Assembly (NCBI GenBank): GCA_002408385.1
Contig: DHSB01000058.1
Coordinates: 51,648-86,385, forward strand
DNA length: 34,738 bases
Source: Myxococcales bacterium UBA5297
GTDB taxonomy: Bacteria; Myxococcota; Myxococcia; Myxococcales; UBA5297
Direction: 5' to 3'
Under the pieces are notes generated by a model. The model was not told where the DNA came from and did not search any database. It was given only the letters and a program-made list of their open reading frames with translations. The translations under genes and the position numbers were made by a program. Below, one piece after another: positions 1 through 8,347 of this stretch (its first letter is position 1; each line of letters opens with the position of its first letter).

Positions 1-1
1 G

Positions 2-994
2 CAGGTGTGGCAGGGGCGCTTCGCCGCCGGCATTCGGGGAATCCGCGGCGCGAACCAGCCGGTCGACCGCGAGGGACGCTTGGTGCTCCAGGGGCTGGAG
101 GAGGGCTCGGAATACGTCTTCCAAGCGGACTGCGAGGGGTACGACCAGAGCGGACCGACTTTTCATCGCTCCAGAGCGGGCGGGGCGGAGCCCGTCATTG
201 CGATGGACCGGCGTGCGAAGGTCACCGGCCGCTTGCTGCTCGACGGGGCGCCGGTTGCCGGCGAGGCCTTGCTCGCGGGCCAACCGCTGAAGCTGTCGCG
301 CGGGAGGTTCGAGGTCGCCGTCCCCGCCGGCGCGGCGCGGCTCGAGCTCGAGGGCGACTTCGCGCCCACCGTCATAACGCTCGAGACGCCCCTCGACCCC
401 GGCGGACGGCGAGAGCTGGGCGAGGTCCTGGTGAAGGCCAACGCCGAGGTCGAGGTCTTCGTCCGCCGCGACGCACGGCCGCTCGCCCACGCTCAGGTCC
501 ACCTTCAGGCGGCTGGCCTTCTTGAGCGCGTGGAGGCGAGCGTCCGGTCGGGCGCGCGGCGCTCTGACCAGGGGCCAGCGGGAAACGAGATGGAACTGGT
601 CGAGAGGACCGATGCCCGTGGTCGGGTTCTGCTGCCCAAGGTCGCGCCCGGCAGGTATCGCCTGTGGGTCAGCGGCCTTCATGGCACCCATCCGCAGGTC
701 GCGATCGAGCTCGCTCCCGGAGAAAAGGCCCGGCAAGTGCTCGACACCGTGCCTGGCGCGACCCTCATCGGCATCGCCGAGCCACCGAGCGAGTGCGAGC
801 AGCTCTACGTCGCTTGCGGCGGCGTGCTCTTTGGCGGCGCCTCCTCCTTCCGGCACGAAGGGCTGCCGCCGGGAGTCTGTCTGTTGCGCGTGCCCGACTA
901 CATCCCGCTGGCGCAAAGGCAGCTCGAATTGAAATCGGGCGAGACCACGACCTTGCGCTGGCCCGGCAGGTGCTGGCCGAGCTCCGCGCCCTGA
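2..994 (+). CDS. Carboxypeptidase-regulatory-like repeat protein, 3' part only
   Basis: The frame is open from the window edge to a TGA at 992-994, so only the C-terminal ~330 residues are visible and the true start lies upstream. The visible part has short beta-rich segments typical of carboxypeptidase-regulatory-like (CarboxypepD_reg) or transthyretin-like folds. Examples are the RTDARGRVLLPKVAPGRYRL segment around residues 200-220 and the RLLLDGAPVAG segment around 75-85, where a turn with Gly or Asp-Gly precedes a PGRY motif. In myxobacteria such repeats usually sit in secreted or membrane-anchored proteins. No enzyme motif is seen. Family resemblance to the large gene at 31020-34262 is clear, but the two were not aligned in full. 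The last ~12 residues (Trp-Pro-rich, one Cys) do not fit the repeat and may be a natural tail. Confident as a coding region; the function is unknown. Confidence 0.75.
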   Translation, partial: QVWQGRFAAGIRGIRGANQPVDREGRLVLQGLEEGSEYVFQADCEGYDQSGPTFHRSRAGGAEPVIAMDRRAKVTGRLLLDGAPVAGEALLAGQPLKLSRGRFEVAVPAGAARLELEGDFAPTVITLETPLDPGGRRELGEVLVKANAEVEVFVRRDARPLAHAQVHLQAAGLLERVEASVRSGARRSDQGPAGNEMELVERTDARGRVLLPKVAPGRYRLWVSGLHGTHPQVAIELAPGEKARQVLDTVPGATLIGIAEPPSECEQLYVACGGVLFGGASSFRHEGLPPGVCLLRVPDYIPLAQRQLELKSGETTTLRWPGRCWPSSAP

Positions 995-1273
995 TAATCC
1001 GCCGGCTCGGAGGCTCGCTTCGGCTCGGCGTGCCCGCCTCCAGCGAGGATGCGCCTCGTCCCGATGAAGCCGCCTCCTGGCCGGCGCGCGCGTGACCTGC
1101 TCCGCCGTTGCCGAAGGGGTGAACGCGCGGCGGGAGGCCGCTCGCCAGGCACGAGGTGACCGGGAGCACCGCTCGCGCAGTTGTCGATGCCCTCGCGCTT
1201 CGAGTCCATCAGCGGACACCCTCCTGCCCGCTGCTATAGTCCGCGGCGGTATCGGGAGAACGAGCCGCGCTCG
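995..1273. other. Intergenic gap of 279 bp
   Basis: No gene is supported here. The stretch AGGTGACCGGGAG near 1154-1166 matches the tail of the REP-like elements at 8939-9060 and 20495-20561 and may be a degenerate end of the same family. A TATAGT at 1235-1240 lies about 35 bases before the kinase start and could be a -10 element, but no good -35 hexamer sits at the right distance. Confidence 0.4.
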
Positions 1274-2623
1274 ATGGATTTCACGCCCACAGACTTGGGG
1301 AAGTACCGCCTCCTCGAGCGCATCGGCCGCGGCGGGATGGCCGAGGTGCTGCTCGCGCAGGTCGAAGGTCCGGGGGGCTTCCAGAAGAAGCTGGCCATCA
1401 AGCGCATCCTGCCGAACTTCGCCTCCGACGCGGAGTTCGTCCGCATGTTCCTCGACGAGGCGCGCCTCGCCGCCTTGCTCAACCACCCGAACATCGTCCA
1501 GATCTTCGAGCTCGGCGAGCACGATGGGGCGTACTACGTGGCGATGGAGCACGTGGACGGCTCGAGCCTGAGGGCGCTGTGCCGCCGAGCGGCCATCGTC
1601 CACAGGCCCATCCCGGTAGCGCACGCGGCGAAGATCGTCTCGCTCGTTTGCGAAGGGCTCGCCTACGCCCATGCGCTGCGCCTCGAGGGCCGGCCGCTCG
1701 AGCTGGTCCACCGCGACATCAGCCCCGAGAACATCCTCGTGTCGGCCAGCGGCGCGGTGAAGCTCGTCGACTTCGGAGTCGCCAAGGCCGCCATCTGCTC
1801 GTCGAGCACGCAGGCCGGCACGCTCAAGGGCAAGGTGCGCTACATGGCGCCCGAGCAGATTCGCTGCGAGCCGATCGACGGGCGCGCCGACCTCTTCGCG
1901 CTGGGCGTCGTTTTCTTCGAGTTGCTGACCGGCATGCTGCCGTTCCAGGGCGATGGGACCATCGCCTTCATGGACGCGGTCCTCTCCAAGACCCCGCCTC
2001 CGGTCGAGCGGCTGCGGCCCGATTGCCCCCCCGCGGTCGCCCGGATAGTCGAGCGTGCCCTGGAGAAGAGGCCCGAAGCGCGGTTCGCCGATTGCCGGTC
2101 GATGCAGCGCGAGATCGACCAGTGCCTGCTCGCCCACGGTGAGCTGATTGGCGCGCACGAGCTGGCCGAGCTGGTGGGAAGCGCCTCGCTCGTCGAAGAG
2201 AGCCCCAAGCTGGACACCGCCCCCGGGCGCCGGCTCGGGATGCAGGCGAAGACCGAGATCGTGCTGCGCCCGACGCGGGCCCGCTGCCCGCGCTGCCGCC
2301 GCGACTTGAGCCTCTCCAGAGTCGGCGCGGTGGAAATCGACGGCTGCCACCAATGTGGCGGCCTCTGGCTCGACGAGGGCGAGCTGCAGGAGCTGAGCAA
2401 CCATCCGCGCGTGCTCCTCGCCTGCGCCCGGCGCTTCGTCCCCACGCAGCTGCCCCCGCCGGCTTCCGGCGGGTTGTGCCCGCGCTGCGCGGCGTCCATC
2501 GAGCCTTTTCAGTACGACTCGCTGCGCGGGATAGAGCTCGACCGCTGCCCGCGCTGCCACGGCGTCTGGCTCGACCACGGCGAGGCCGAGGTCATCGACG
2601 CGCGGCTCGACCAGGACGCCTAG
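1274..2623 (+). CDS. Ser/Thr protein kinase with two C-terminal TFIIB-type zinc ribbons
   Basis: A eukaryote-like (Hanks-type) kinase of 449 residues that should transfer phosphate from ATP to Ser/Thr of unknown substrates. All key motifs are present: Gly-loop GRGGMAEV (18-25), ATP-binding Lys43 (AIKRI), alpha-C Glu62, catalytic HRD with Asp148 and Asn153, DFG at 167-169 and APEQ at 192-195. After residue 330 two copies of a zf-TFIIB-type ribbon follow: C338-x2-C341 with C358-x2-C361, and C402-x2-C405 with C425-x2-C428, each followed by a WLDxGE motif. No transmembrane helix is seen, so it is probably cytoplasmic. The frame is open back to a TTG at 1181, but ATG 1274 is preferred because the kinase fold begins within a few residues of it. 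A GGGAG lies at 1254-1258, rather far upstream. The kinase call is near certain; the role of the ribbons (metal-dependent regulation or protein contact) is inference. Confidence 0.93.
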   Translation: MDFTPTDLGKYRLLERIGRGGMAEVLLAQVEGPGGFQKKLAIKRILPNFASDAEFVRMFLDEARLAALLNHPNIVQIFELGEHDGAYYVAMEHVDGSSLRALCRRAAIVHRPIPVAHAAKIVSLVCEGLAYAHALRLEGRPLELVHRDISPENILVSASGAVKLVDFGVAKAAICSSSTQAGTLKGKVRYMAPEQIRCEPIDGRADLFALGVVFFELLTGMLPFQGDGTIAFMDAVLSKTPPPVERLRPDCPPAVARIVERALEKRPEARFADCRSMQREIDQCLLAHGELIGAHELAELVGSASLVEESPKLDTAPGRRLGMQAKTEIVLRPTRARCPRCRRDLSLSRVGAVEIDGCHQCGGLWLDEGELQELSNHPRVLLACARRFVPTQLPPPASGGLCPRCAASIEPFQYDSLRGIELDRCPRCHGVWLDHGEAEVIDARLDQDA

Positions 2624-2738
2624 GCTTCGGCTCGTCGAGAGGTTTGAGGCGTGAGAGAGGCCGCCTGCCCGGCTGCCGGGACCTTTCGCCCGGAGCTCTT
2701 TCTTGCGAGGCTGCGGTCGAAACGCGTGAGGTGAAGCG

Positions 2739-2933
2739 ATGGGCAGGCTGTTGCTGATGGTGCTCGGTTTCGTCGTCGTCTTCGGCGCCGCCTACTTCTA
2801 TGTGACCGGGGGAGCGCGGGTGAGCGGGGGGGAAGCCCCTCAGCAGAGGCTCGAGAACGTGAACGAAGCCGCCCAGCGGATCGAGGACGACGCACAGAAG
2901 CGCGTCGACGACTTGGCGAAGAAGTTCGAATGA
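2739..2933 (+). CDS. Small membrane-anchored coiled-coil protein (64 aa)
   Basis: Residues 3-23 form one strongly hydrophobic helix (LLLMVLGFVVVFGAAYFYV) that should be a membrane anchor or uncleaved signal. After a Gly-rich linker, residues 37-64 are charged with heptad-like spacing (ENVNEAAQRIEDDAQKR) and probably form a short helix or coiled coil. A good ribosome-binding site, GAGGTGA (2728-2734), lies just before ATG 2739. The stop codon overlaps the next start as ATGA at 2930-2933, so the next protein is probably translated by coupling. I do not recognise a named family. Its size, anchor and coupling suggest it tethers or supports the downstream cysteine-cluster protein, but that is inference. 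Confidence 0.75.
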   Translation: MGRLLLMVLGFVVVFGAAYFYVTGGARVSGGEAPQQRLENVNEAAQRIEDDAQKRVDDLAKKFE

Positions 2934-3472
2934 GCCCCTCCGCTCCGGCCTCGATGGAAGCCCGACGCAGACTCGAGGAGCTGCACGCCAGGATCGACGG
3001 CTTCTTCGCCCGCGTGGCGAGTCGGTATCCCGGCGAGCTCGCGTGCGGCCGCGGCTGCGGCGCGTGCTGCCAGGCGGGCCTGAGCGTCACCGCCCTGGAA
3101 GCGAGCCTGCTGCGCGAGGGGCTCGAGGGGCTGAGCGAGGAGCAGCGCCGGGGGCTCGTCCGCCGTGCCGAGAAGCCCGGCGACTCGTGTCCGGCCCTCG
3201 AGCCGGACGGCGGCTGCCTGCTCTATCGATGGCGGCCGCTCGTGTGCCGCACCCAGGGCCTGCCCATTCGATTGCGCGATGAAGGGACGAGCGAGCTCGT
3301 CGCCTGCGAGCTCAACTTCACCTCGCGCGAGCTCGACTCGGTCGCCGGCGACTGCGTGCTCGATCAGGCGACGCTCTCGACCGTGCTCCTCGCGCTCGAC
3401 GCGGCGTATGCGGCCGAGCTCGGGCTGCCCAGAGGCGAGCGGTTCGCGATGGCGGAGCTGTTCCGGCGATAG
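2930..3472 (+). CDS. YkgJ-family cysteine-cluster (CxxxCxxCC) protein
   Basis: A 180-residue protein of the YkgJ type (zinc- or iron-chelating domain, Pfam PF03692). The N-terminal cluster is C39-x3-C43-x2-C46-C47, and the second half of the site is C87, C96 and the family motif C-x2-Y-x2-RPxxCR (C96 to C106), followed by the usual TQGLP segment. The family is thought to bind a metal, possibly an Fe-S cluster; its reaction is not established for most members. No signal peptide is seen. The start overlaps the stop of the membrane miniprotein upstream (ATGA), indicating one transcript and coupled translation. The length fits the family. High confidence in the family, none in a specific substrate. 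Confidence 0.88.
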   Translation: MSPSAPASMEARRRLEELHARIDGFFARVASRYPGELACGRGCGACCQAGLSVTALEASLLREGLEGLSEEQRRGLVRRAEKPGDSCPALEPDGGCLLYRWRPLVCRTQGLPIRLRDEGTSELVACELNFTSRELDSVAGDCVLDQATLSTVLLALDAAYAAELGLPRGERFAMAELFRR

Positions 3473-3499
3473 CCGCGCGGAGCCTGATCCGAACGCGAA

Positions 3500-4033
3500 T
3501 CAGCTCTCTTGCAGGTCGCCCTCGGCTTCGGGCGCTCGTTCCTGCCGCAGCTCGATGAAGGCCTCGAGCGGCAGGGTCTCGCCATCGACGCTCACCAGCT
3601 TGCGCGGCACGACCACCTCGACGGCGGCGCGCCTTTGGCCGAGCGCGACGCTCTCGCCGGCCGCATCGCCGGTGAGCAGCTCGCGCGCGACGACTGCGCT
3701 CGGGACGCTGGCGGATGCCGCGTCGGGCCGGAAGTAGGCCGAACGCTCGACCACGACCCGGCCGACCGCTTCGAGCACCGAGGCCCGCTTCTCGGCCAGA
3801 TCCAGGAAGACCTCGAGCAGAGGGTTCGCTTCGCCGACGGGCGGCGCGATGGAGAGCCGGTTCGCGCGGACGAACACCGCGCCGTCGCGTCGTTCGACGA
3901 AGAGATCGGGTCCATGGCCAGGCGAGGCTCCGAGGTCGGTGTAGCCGAGCTCGCGCGCCAGCTCGCAGAGCTCGCGGTAGCTCGAGCGCAGCACACGGTG
4001 GGCGAGGGCGAGGCTGTCTTGAAGCCCGTTCAA
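3500..4033 (-). CDS. Hypothetical protein, 177 aa, TTG start
   Basis: I do not recognise a family. The protein is soluble-looking, acidic and without transmembrane segments or signal peptide. It opens with a helical region (residues 1-30), then a strand-rich part with FVERRDGAVFVRANRLS near 47-63, and an Ala/Val/Glu-rich second half. The start is TTG at 4033-4031, supported by GAAAGGA (4038-4044 on this strand) at about six bases. No ATG start is available in that position. It converges with the cysteine-cluster gene (27 bp between stops) and is divergent from the large Ig-repeat gene. Codon use matches its neighbours, which argues that it is a real gene and not a shadow frame. Confidence 0.72.
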   Translation of the reverse strand: MNGLQDSLALAHRVLRSSYRELCELARELGYTDLGASPGHGPDLFVERRDGAVFVRANRLSIAPPVGEANPLLEVFLDLAEKRASVLEAVGRVVVERSAYFRPDAASASVPSAVVARELLTGDAAGESVALGQRRAAVEVVVPRKLVSVDGETLPLEAFIELRQERAPEAEGDLQES

Positions 4034-4645
4034 AAGGTTCCTTTCGGCCAGGTGCTTCCACCCTACGCCAGGTCGCCAGCAGATGATGATCGCCGTCCGG
4101 GGTCACCTTCGTTCAGCTCTTCGCGGCGTGCGCCCCGGCGTCGCCCCGGGGGTCGTCTTCGACCCGGGAGAAGCGGGTTGACCCACGGCTCGTTCGCCTG
4201 CGCGCCGAGCGTCACGGGGCTGGGGTCCGCCCTGACGCGCCCGGGTGATGCCCGGATTTCAGAGCGCAGCCGCGCTTTCGAGGCACCTGCGCTTCGCGCC
4301 GCGATGGCCAGCGCCCGACCGCGACGTAGCTGGCACAGCCATTGCGCTATCAGCGCCACGGTCACCTTCAACGGGGATTCGCCGTGCCCGAGGCATCTAC
4401 TGGAGAGGTTCGCTGGCGCGTCGCGTTGCGAGGGGCTGGGGCTCATCGGCTCGCATCCTTTCGAGCCGAGCCGCCTTTCACGCTTGCGCGGCCGATGACC
4501 GGAGCGAACCGGGTGCTCAGTTGCAGCCTCGTCGTCTCCGACGCAGGGGGGAACGGCCCTCCTCACTGAGCCTGGCCGACGCTCTCCCCAGCTCACCCCT
4601 CCATCTCCCGGTCCGGCGCGAGTGCGCGCCGAACGGAGGAGCTTC
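4034..4645. other. Divergent intergenic region, 612 bp, with a strong hairpin
   Basis: No convincing gene is seen between the divergent starts at 4033 and 4646. A stable hairpin lies at 4209-4238: GCGTCA pairs with TGACGC and, past a 2-nt bulge, GGGC pairs with GCCC around an 8-nt loop. It has no T-run, so it could be a leader structure or a protein site instead of a terminator. The frames open in this stretch give Arg/Pro-rich, low-complexity translations typical of non-coding GC-rich DNA. Confidence 0.45.
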
Positions 4646-7600
4646 ATGGTTCGACCCGCCTCGCTGCTGTTCCCGCTCCTGCTGTCGCTCGCGCTCAGCT
4701 CACCAGCGCTCGCTCAGAGCGTCGTGTCGGACTCCGACCTCGAGCACCAGACCTTCAGCCCGGGCCGTCACGGCTCTCTGCTGCTCGAATACGGCGACAG
4801 AGCGCGAATCGGCGCGCTGCAAGCCAGCTTCGCGGCCCAAGACCCGCACGACTCGCCGGTCTATCTGGCCGGCAGCCTCGGCGCCGACTCCGTGCCGCTG
4901 CCGTTCGTCGTCGACACCGAAGCGCCGCTGGCTCCGTCGATTACCCTGCCCGCGCCGGGCTCGGTCATCAACGACGCGACGGCCGCGGTCGTCGGTGCCT
5001 GCGAGACCGGTGCGACCGTGGCAGTGTTCGAGGGCTCGACCGGGATCTGCTCGGGGTATTGCGCCAACGGCGCCTTCACCTGCAACCCGATAGCGCTCGC
5101 CGATGGCGCCCACGTCTTCATCGCCCGCCAGATCGACGCTGCGTTCAACATCAGCCCCGACTCGGCCGAGGTCGCCTTCGTCCTCGATACCGAGGCGCCC
5201 GCAGCGCCGGCTGTAACCACGCCGATCGAGGGCGAAGTGTTCGCCGCGGCGGTGGTGGTCGTCTCCGGCGGCTGCGAGAGCGGCGCGACGGTCGAGGTCC
5301 TCGAAGCCAGAGCGCTGCTCTGTAGCGCGGTCTGCACCGCTGAGCTCTTCTCCTGCGAGACAAGCGCGCTCGGCGAGGGTGCCCACGAGCTGGTCGTCGC
5401 CCAGACCGACCGAGCCGGTAACTCCGGTGCCGGGACCGCGCTCACCTTTGGCGTCGACGCCCTCGCGCCGGACGCCCCGGCGATCGACGCGCCGGCCGAC
5501 GGCGCCAGGCTCGCCGACGCGACCCCGGAGGTGCGCGGAAGCTGCGAGAGCGGCGCGGTGGTCGAGGTCCTCGAGGGCGCCACCGTGCTCTGCGAGGCGG
5601 CCTGCGTCGACTCGTCCTTCTCCTGCGGATCGAGCCTGCTCGCCGACGGCCACCACTCGCTGACTGCGGTCCAGACCGATGTCGGCAACAACCGCAGCGC
5701 CGAGGGCGTCGCGGTCAACGTCGAGGTGGACACGACCGCCCCGGCTTTCCCGACGATCGACGCCCCGGCCGACGGTGCGCTGGTTGCCCAGACGCGCCCG
5801 GTCCTCGGCGGGATCAGCGAGCGCGGCTGCTCCGTCAGCGTCTGGATCGACGACGTGGTCGCCTGCACTGCGGTCGTCGCCGAGGACGGGAGCTGGAGCT
5901 GCGCGCCGGACGAGGAGCTCGCCGACGGGCTCCACGCGGCCTGGGCGAGCGCCGAGGACGTGCTCGGCAACGGCTCCGGGGCGGGCGGGGTGGTCTCGTT
6001 CACGGTCGACACCCTCGCGCCCGGCGCGCCCTCGCTGTTGAGCCCCTGCGAGGGCCAGCCTGTTGGTGCCTGGCCGACCTTCGGCGGCCTCTCGGACGCC
6101 GGCGCACGGGTCGAGGTTCGCGTCGACGGCGAGCTCGTCTGCAGCGCGCTGGCAGACGCGCGTGGCGCCTTCGCCTGCCTCTCGGGCGTCGCGCTCGCCG
6201 ACGGCGGCCACCAAGCACAGGCGGTCGCCATCGACGCGGCCGGCAACGCCTCGCCCGCATCGGACGCGGGCGGCTTCGTCGTCGGCTCCCGCGTCGCCCC
6301 GGGAGCGCCGGTCTTCAGCTACCCGACCGACGGCAGCGTCCTCGCCAACGCCGCGCCCGATTACGCCGGCCGGGCCGAGCCGGGCGCGGCGGTGAGTGCC
6401 TCGGTCGACGGCGCCGTCGTCTGCATCGTGACCGCGAGCGAGGAGGGCGATTTCGAGTGCCGCCCGAACCTCTCGCTGCCCGACGGCGAGCACCGCCTCA
6501 GTGCCGCGGCGACCAACGCCGCCGGCGAGAGCCAGTCCTCGGGGGAAGTGCGCTTCACGGTGGACACAACCGCCCCGGCGGCGCCGGCCCTGACCTCGCC
6601 GGCCGACGGCAGCGTCGTCGAGCTCTCTGCTCTCTTTGCCGGAGGTGCCGAGGCCGGCACGACGGTCGAGGTCTCGGTCGACGGCGCGGCGGTCTGCATC
6701 GCGCTCGCCGACGCGAGCGGCGTGTTCTCGTGCGTTGCCGACGAGCCGCTGGCCGCGGGCGAGCATGCCGTCACGGCGACCGCGACCGACGCGGCGGGCA
6801 ACGCCTCTGCGGCCAGGGAGCCGGTCGGCTTCAGCGCGCAGGCCGGGCTGCCTCCGTCGGCGAGCATCCGCGCCCCGGACTCGGGCAGATTGCTCTCGAG
6901 CGCGCGGGTCGTCTTCATCGGCGAGGCCGCCTCCGGCTCGACGGTCGAGCTGCGCATCGACGGCGGCTTTGGCTGTGAGGCGACAGCGAGCCCGAGGGGC
7001 GACTGGAGCTGTACGGCGGAGGCGGTTGCCGACGGCGAGCATCGGGCGAGCGCCATCGCGACCAACGAGGAGGGCGCCGGCGGGCCCTGCCCCGAGGTCC
7101 CCTTCACCGTCGACACCGCGGCCCCGGAGGCGCCGGTGCTGGTGACGCCGACCGGCGGCGAGACGACCCACGCCTGGCCGCGCTTGAGTGGCACGGCAGA
7201 GGCCGGCAGCTTGGTGCGAGTGGTCGTCGACGGGCGGCGCCTCTGTGTGGTCCGCGCCGTGGCCGACGGCAGCTTCGAGTGCGTGGGGTCGGTGCCCCTC
7301 GCCGCCACTGCTCACGAGGCGAGCGCGACCGCGCTCGACCAGGCCGGCAACGGATCGCCCGCCTCGGCGCCCATCGGCTTCTTGGTCTCGGTGGACGAGC
7401 CGCTGATCGTCGCGCCTGCTGACGGCGCGTTGACCAACGACTCGACGCCCGAGCTCAACGGCACTGCCGAGTCGGGCGACACGGTGAGAGTCATCGTCGA
7501 CGGCGAGCCGGTGTGCGAGGCGACGGCCGATGGGTCGGGCAACTGGGCCTGCGCTCCGGAGGCGCCGCTGGCCGACGGCGCGCACCTGGTCCACGCGATG

Positions 7601-8347
7601 GCCTTCGACGGCTTCGGCGCGGTCAAGACCACGGCCGACCAGAGCTTGACGGTCGACACCGACGCGCCGGAGGCCCCGGTCATCCATGCGCCTCGGGACG
7701 GCACGAGGGTGCTCGGCGCCAAGACCGAGTTTCGAGGCCTCGCCGAGCCGGGCAGTGTGGTGACGGTCGAGGTGGACGGCGAAGAAGTAGGCTCCGCGCT
7801 CGCGGGCGGTGACGGGGCGTGGGGTTGCAGCGCCGAGCTCGACGACGGCAACCACTTCGTCACCGCGGCCGCCGAGGACCGGGCAGGCAACGGCTCCGAA
7901 GCCTCGGCTTCGGCGGCCTTCACCACCTACACCGAGCTGGCCGCGCCGGTCATCGGCACCCCGGTCGGCGGAGAGATCGCCGACGGCCCGAAGCTGACCA
8001 TCGCCGGCACTGCGGTGCCGCTGACCACGGTGACGGTGACCGACGAGCTGGGCAAGGCGCTGTGTGCCGTCGCGGTTGACACCGAGGGCCGCTTCGCCTG
8101 CACGGCACAGGTGGCGGCCGGCGAGTGGACGATCACCGCGGTCTCGACCTGGGAGGCGATGAGCAGCGCCCAGTCCGAGCCGGTGGTCTTCCAGGTGCTC
8201 GTCGACTCCGGCCTGGCTGACGGCGGCGTCGGTTGCGGGTGCTCGAGCCGGACCTCGAGCTCTGGCGGTTGGGTCTGGGCCGTGGCGCTGCTCGCGGTCG
8301 GGGCGCTGCGCTGGCGCCGGGCGTGCTTCGCGGAGCGCGGCGGGTAG
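4646..8347 (+). CDS. Secreted protein with ~12 Ig-like repeats and MYXO-CTERM-type tail
   Basis: A 1233-residue exported protein. ATG 4646 is chosen because GGAGGA (4635-4640) sits five bases upstream and a clean signal peptide follows, with cleavage expected after ALA at 21-23. From about residue 80 there are some 12 repeats of roughly 85-95 residues. Each opens with a P-A-P-x-I/V-x-x-P-A-D-G segment, continues with a Gly-Ala-x-Val-x-Val strand, a VDG turn and two spaced Cys, and ends with ADGxH and DAAGN-like motifs. This is the pattern of bacterial Ig-like adhesin modules. The first three repeats carry extra Cys. The last 39 residues have CGC, a Ser/Gly linker, a hydrophobic helix and RWRRA, as in MYXO-CTERM signals processed at the myxobacterial outer surface. 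The likely role is a surface-anchored or shed adhesive protein; no catalytic domain is visible. Confidence 0.9.
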   Translation: MVRPASLLFPLLLSLALSSPALAQSVVSDSDLEHQTFSPGRHGSLLLEYGDRARIGALQASFAAQDPHDSPVYLAGSLGADSVPLPFVVDTEAPLAPSITLPAPGSVINDATAAVVGACETGATVAVFEGSTGICSGYCANGAFTCNPIALADGAHVFIARQIDAAFNISPDSAEVAFVLDTEAPAAPAVTTPIEGEVFAAAVVVVSGGCESGATVEVLEARALLCSAVCTAELFSCETSALGEGAHELVVAQTDRAGNSGAGTALTFGVDALAPDAPAIDAPADGARLADATPEVRGSCESGAVVEVLEGATVLCEAACVDSSFSCGSSLLADGHHSLTAVQTDVGNNRSAEGVAVNVEVDTTAPAFPTIDAPADGALVAQTRPVLGGISERGCSVSVWIDDVVACTAVVAEDGSWSCAPDEELADGLHAAWASAEDVLGNGSGAGGVVSFTVDTLAPGAPSLLSPCEGQPVGAWPTFGGLSDAGARVEVRVDGELVCSALADARGAFACLSGVALADGGHQAQAVAIDAAGNASPASDAGGFVVGSRVAPGAPVFSYPTDGSVLANAAPDYAGRAEPGAAVSASVDGAVVCIVTASEEGDFECRPNLSLPDGEHRLSAAATNAAGESQSSGEVRFTVDTTAPAAPALTSPADGSVVELSALFAGGAEAGTTVEVSVDGAAVCIALADASGVFSCVADEPLAAGEHAVTATATDAAGNASAAREPVGFSAQAGLPPSASIRAPDSGRLLSSARVVFIGEAASGSTVELRIDGGFGCEATASPRGDWSCTAEAVADGEHRASAIATNEEGAGGPCPEVPFTVDTAAPEAPVLVTPTGGETTHAWPRLSGTAEAGSLVRVVVDGRRLCVVRAVADGSFECVGSVPLAATAHEASATALDQAGNGSPASAPIGFLVSVDEPLIVAPADGALTNDSTPELNGTAESGDTVRVIVDGEPVCEATADGSGNWACAPEAPLADGAHLVHAMAFDGFGAVKTTADQSLTVDTDAPEAPVIHAPRDGTRVLGAKTEFRGLAEPGSVVTVEVDGEEVGSALAGGDGAWGCSAELDDGNHFVTAAAEDRAGNGSEASASAAFTTYTELAAPVIGTPVGGEIADGPKLTIAGTAVPLTTVTVTDELGKALCAVAVDTEGRFACTAQVAAGEWTITAVSTWEAMSSAQSEPVVFQVLVDSGLADGGVGCGCSSRTSSSGGWVWAVALLAVGALRWRRACFAERGG

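Noticed and set aside
4700..7855. Open frame of about 1050 codons on the minus strand
   Set aside because: It lies wholly opposite the Ig-repeat gene, gives an Arg/Gly/Asp-rich sequence without domains, and arises from the G/C-ending codons and repeats of the real gene.
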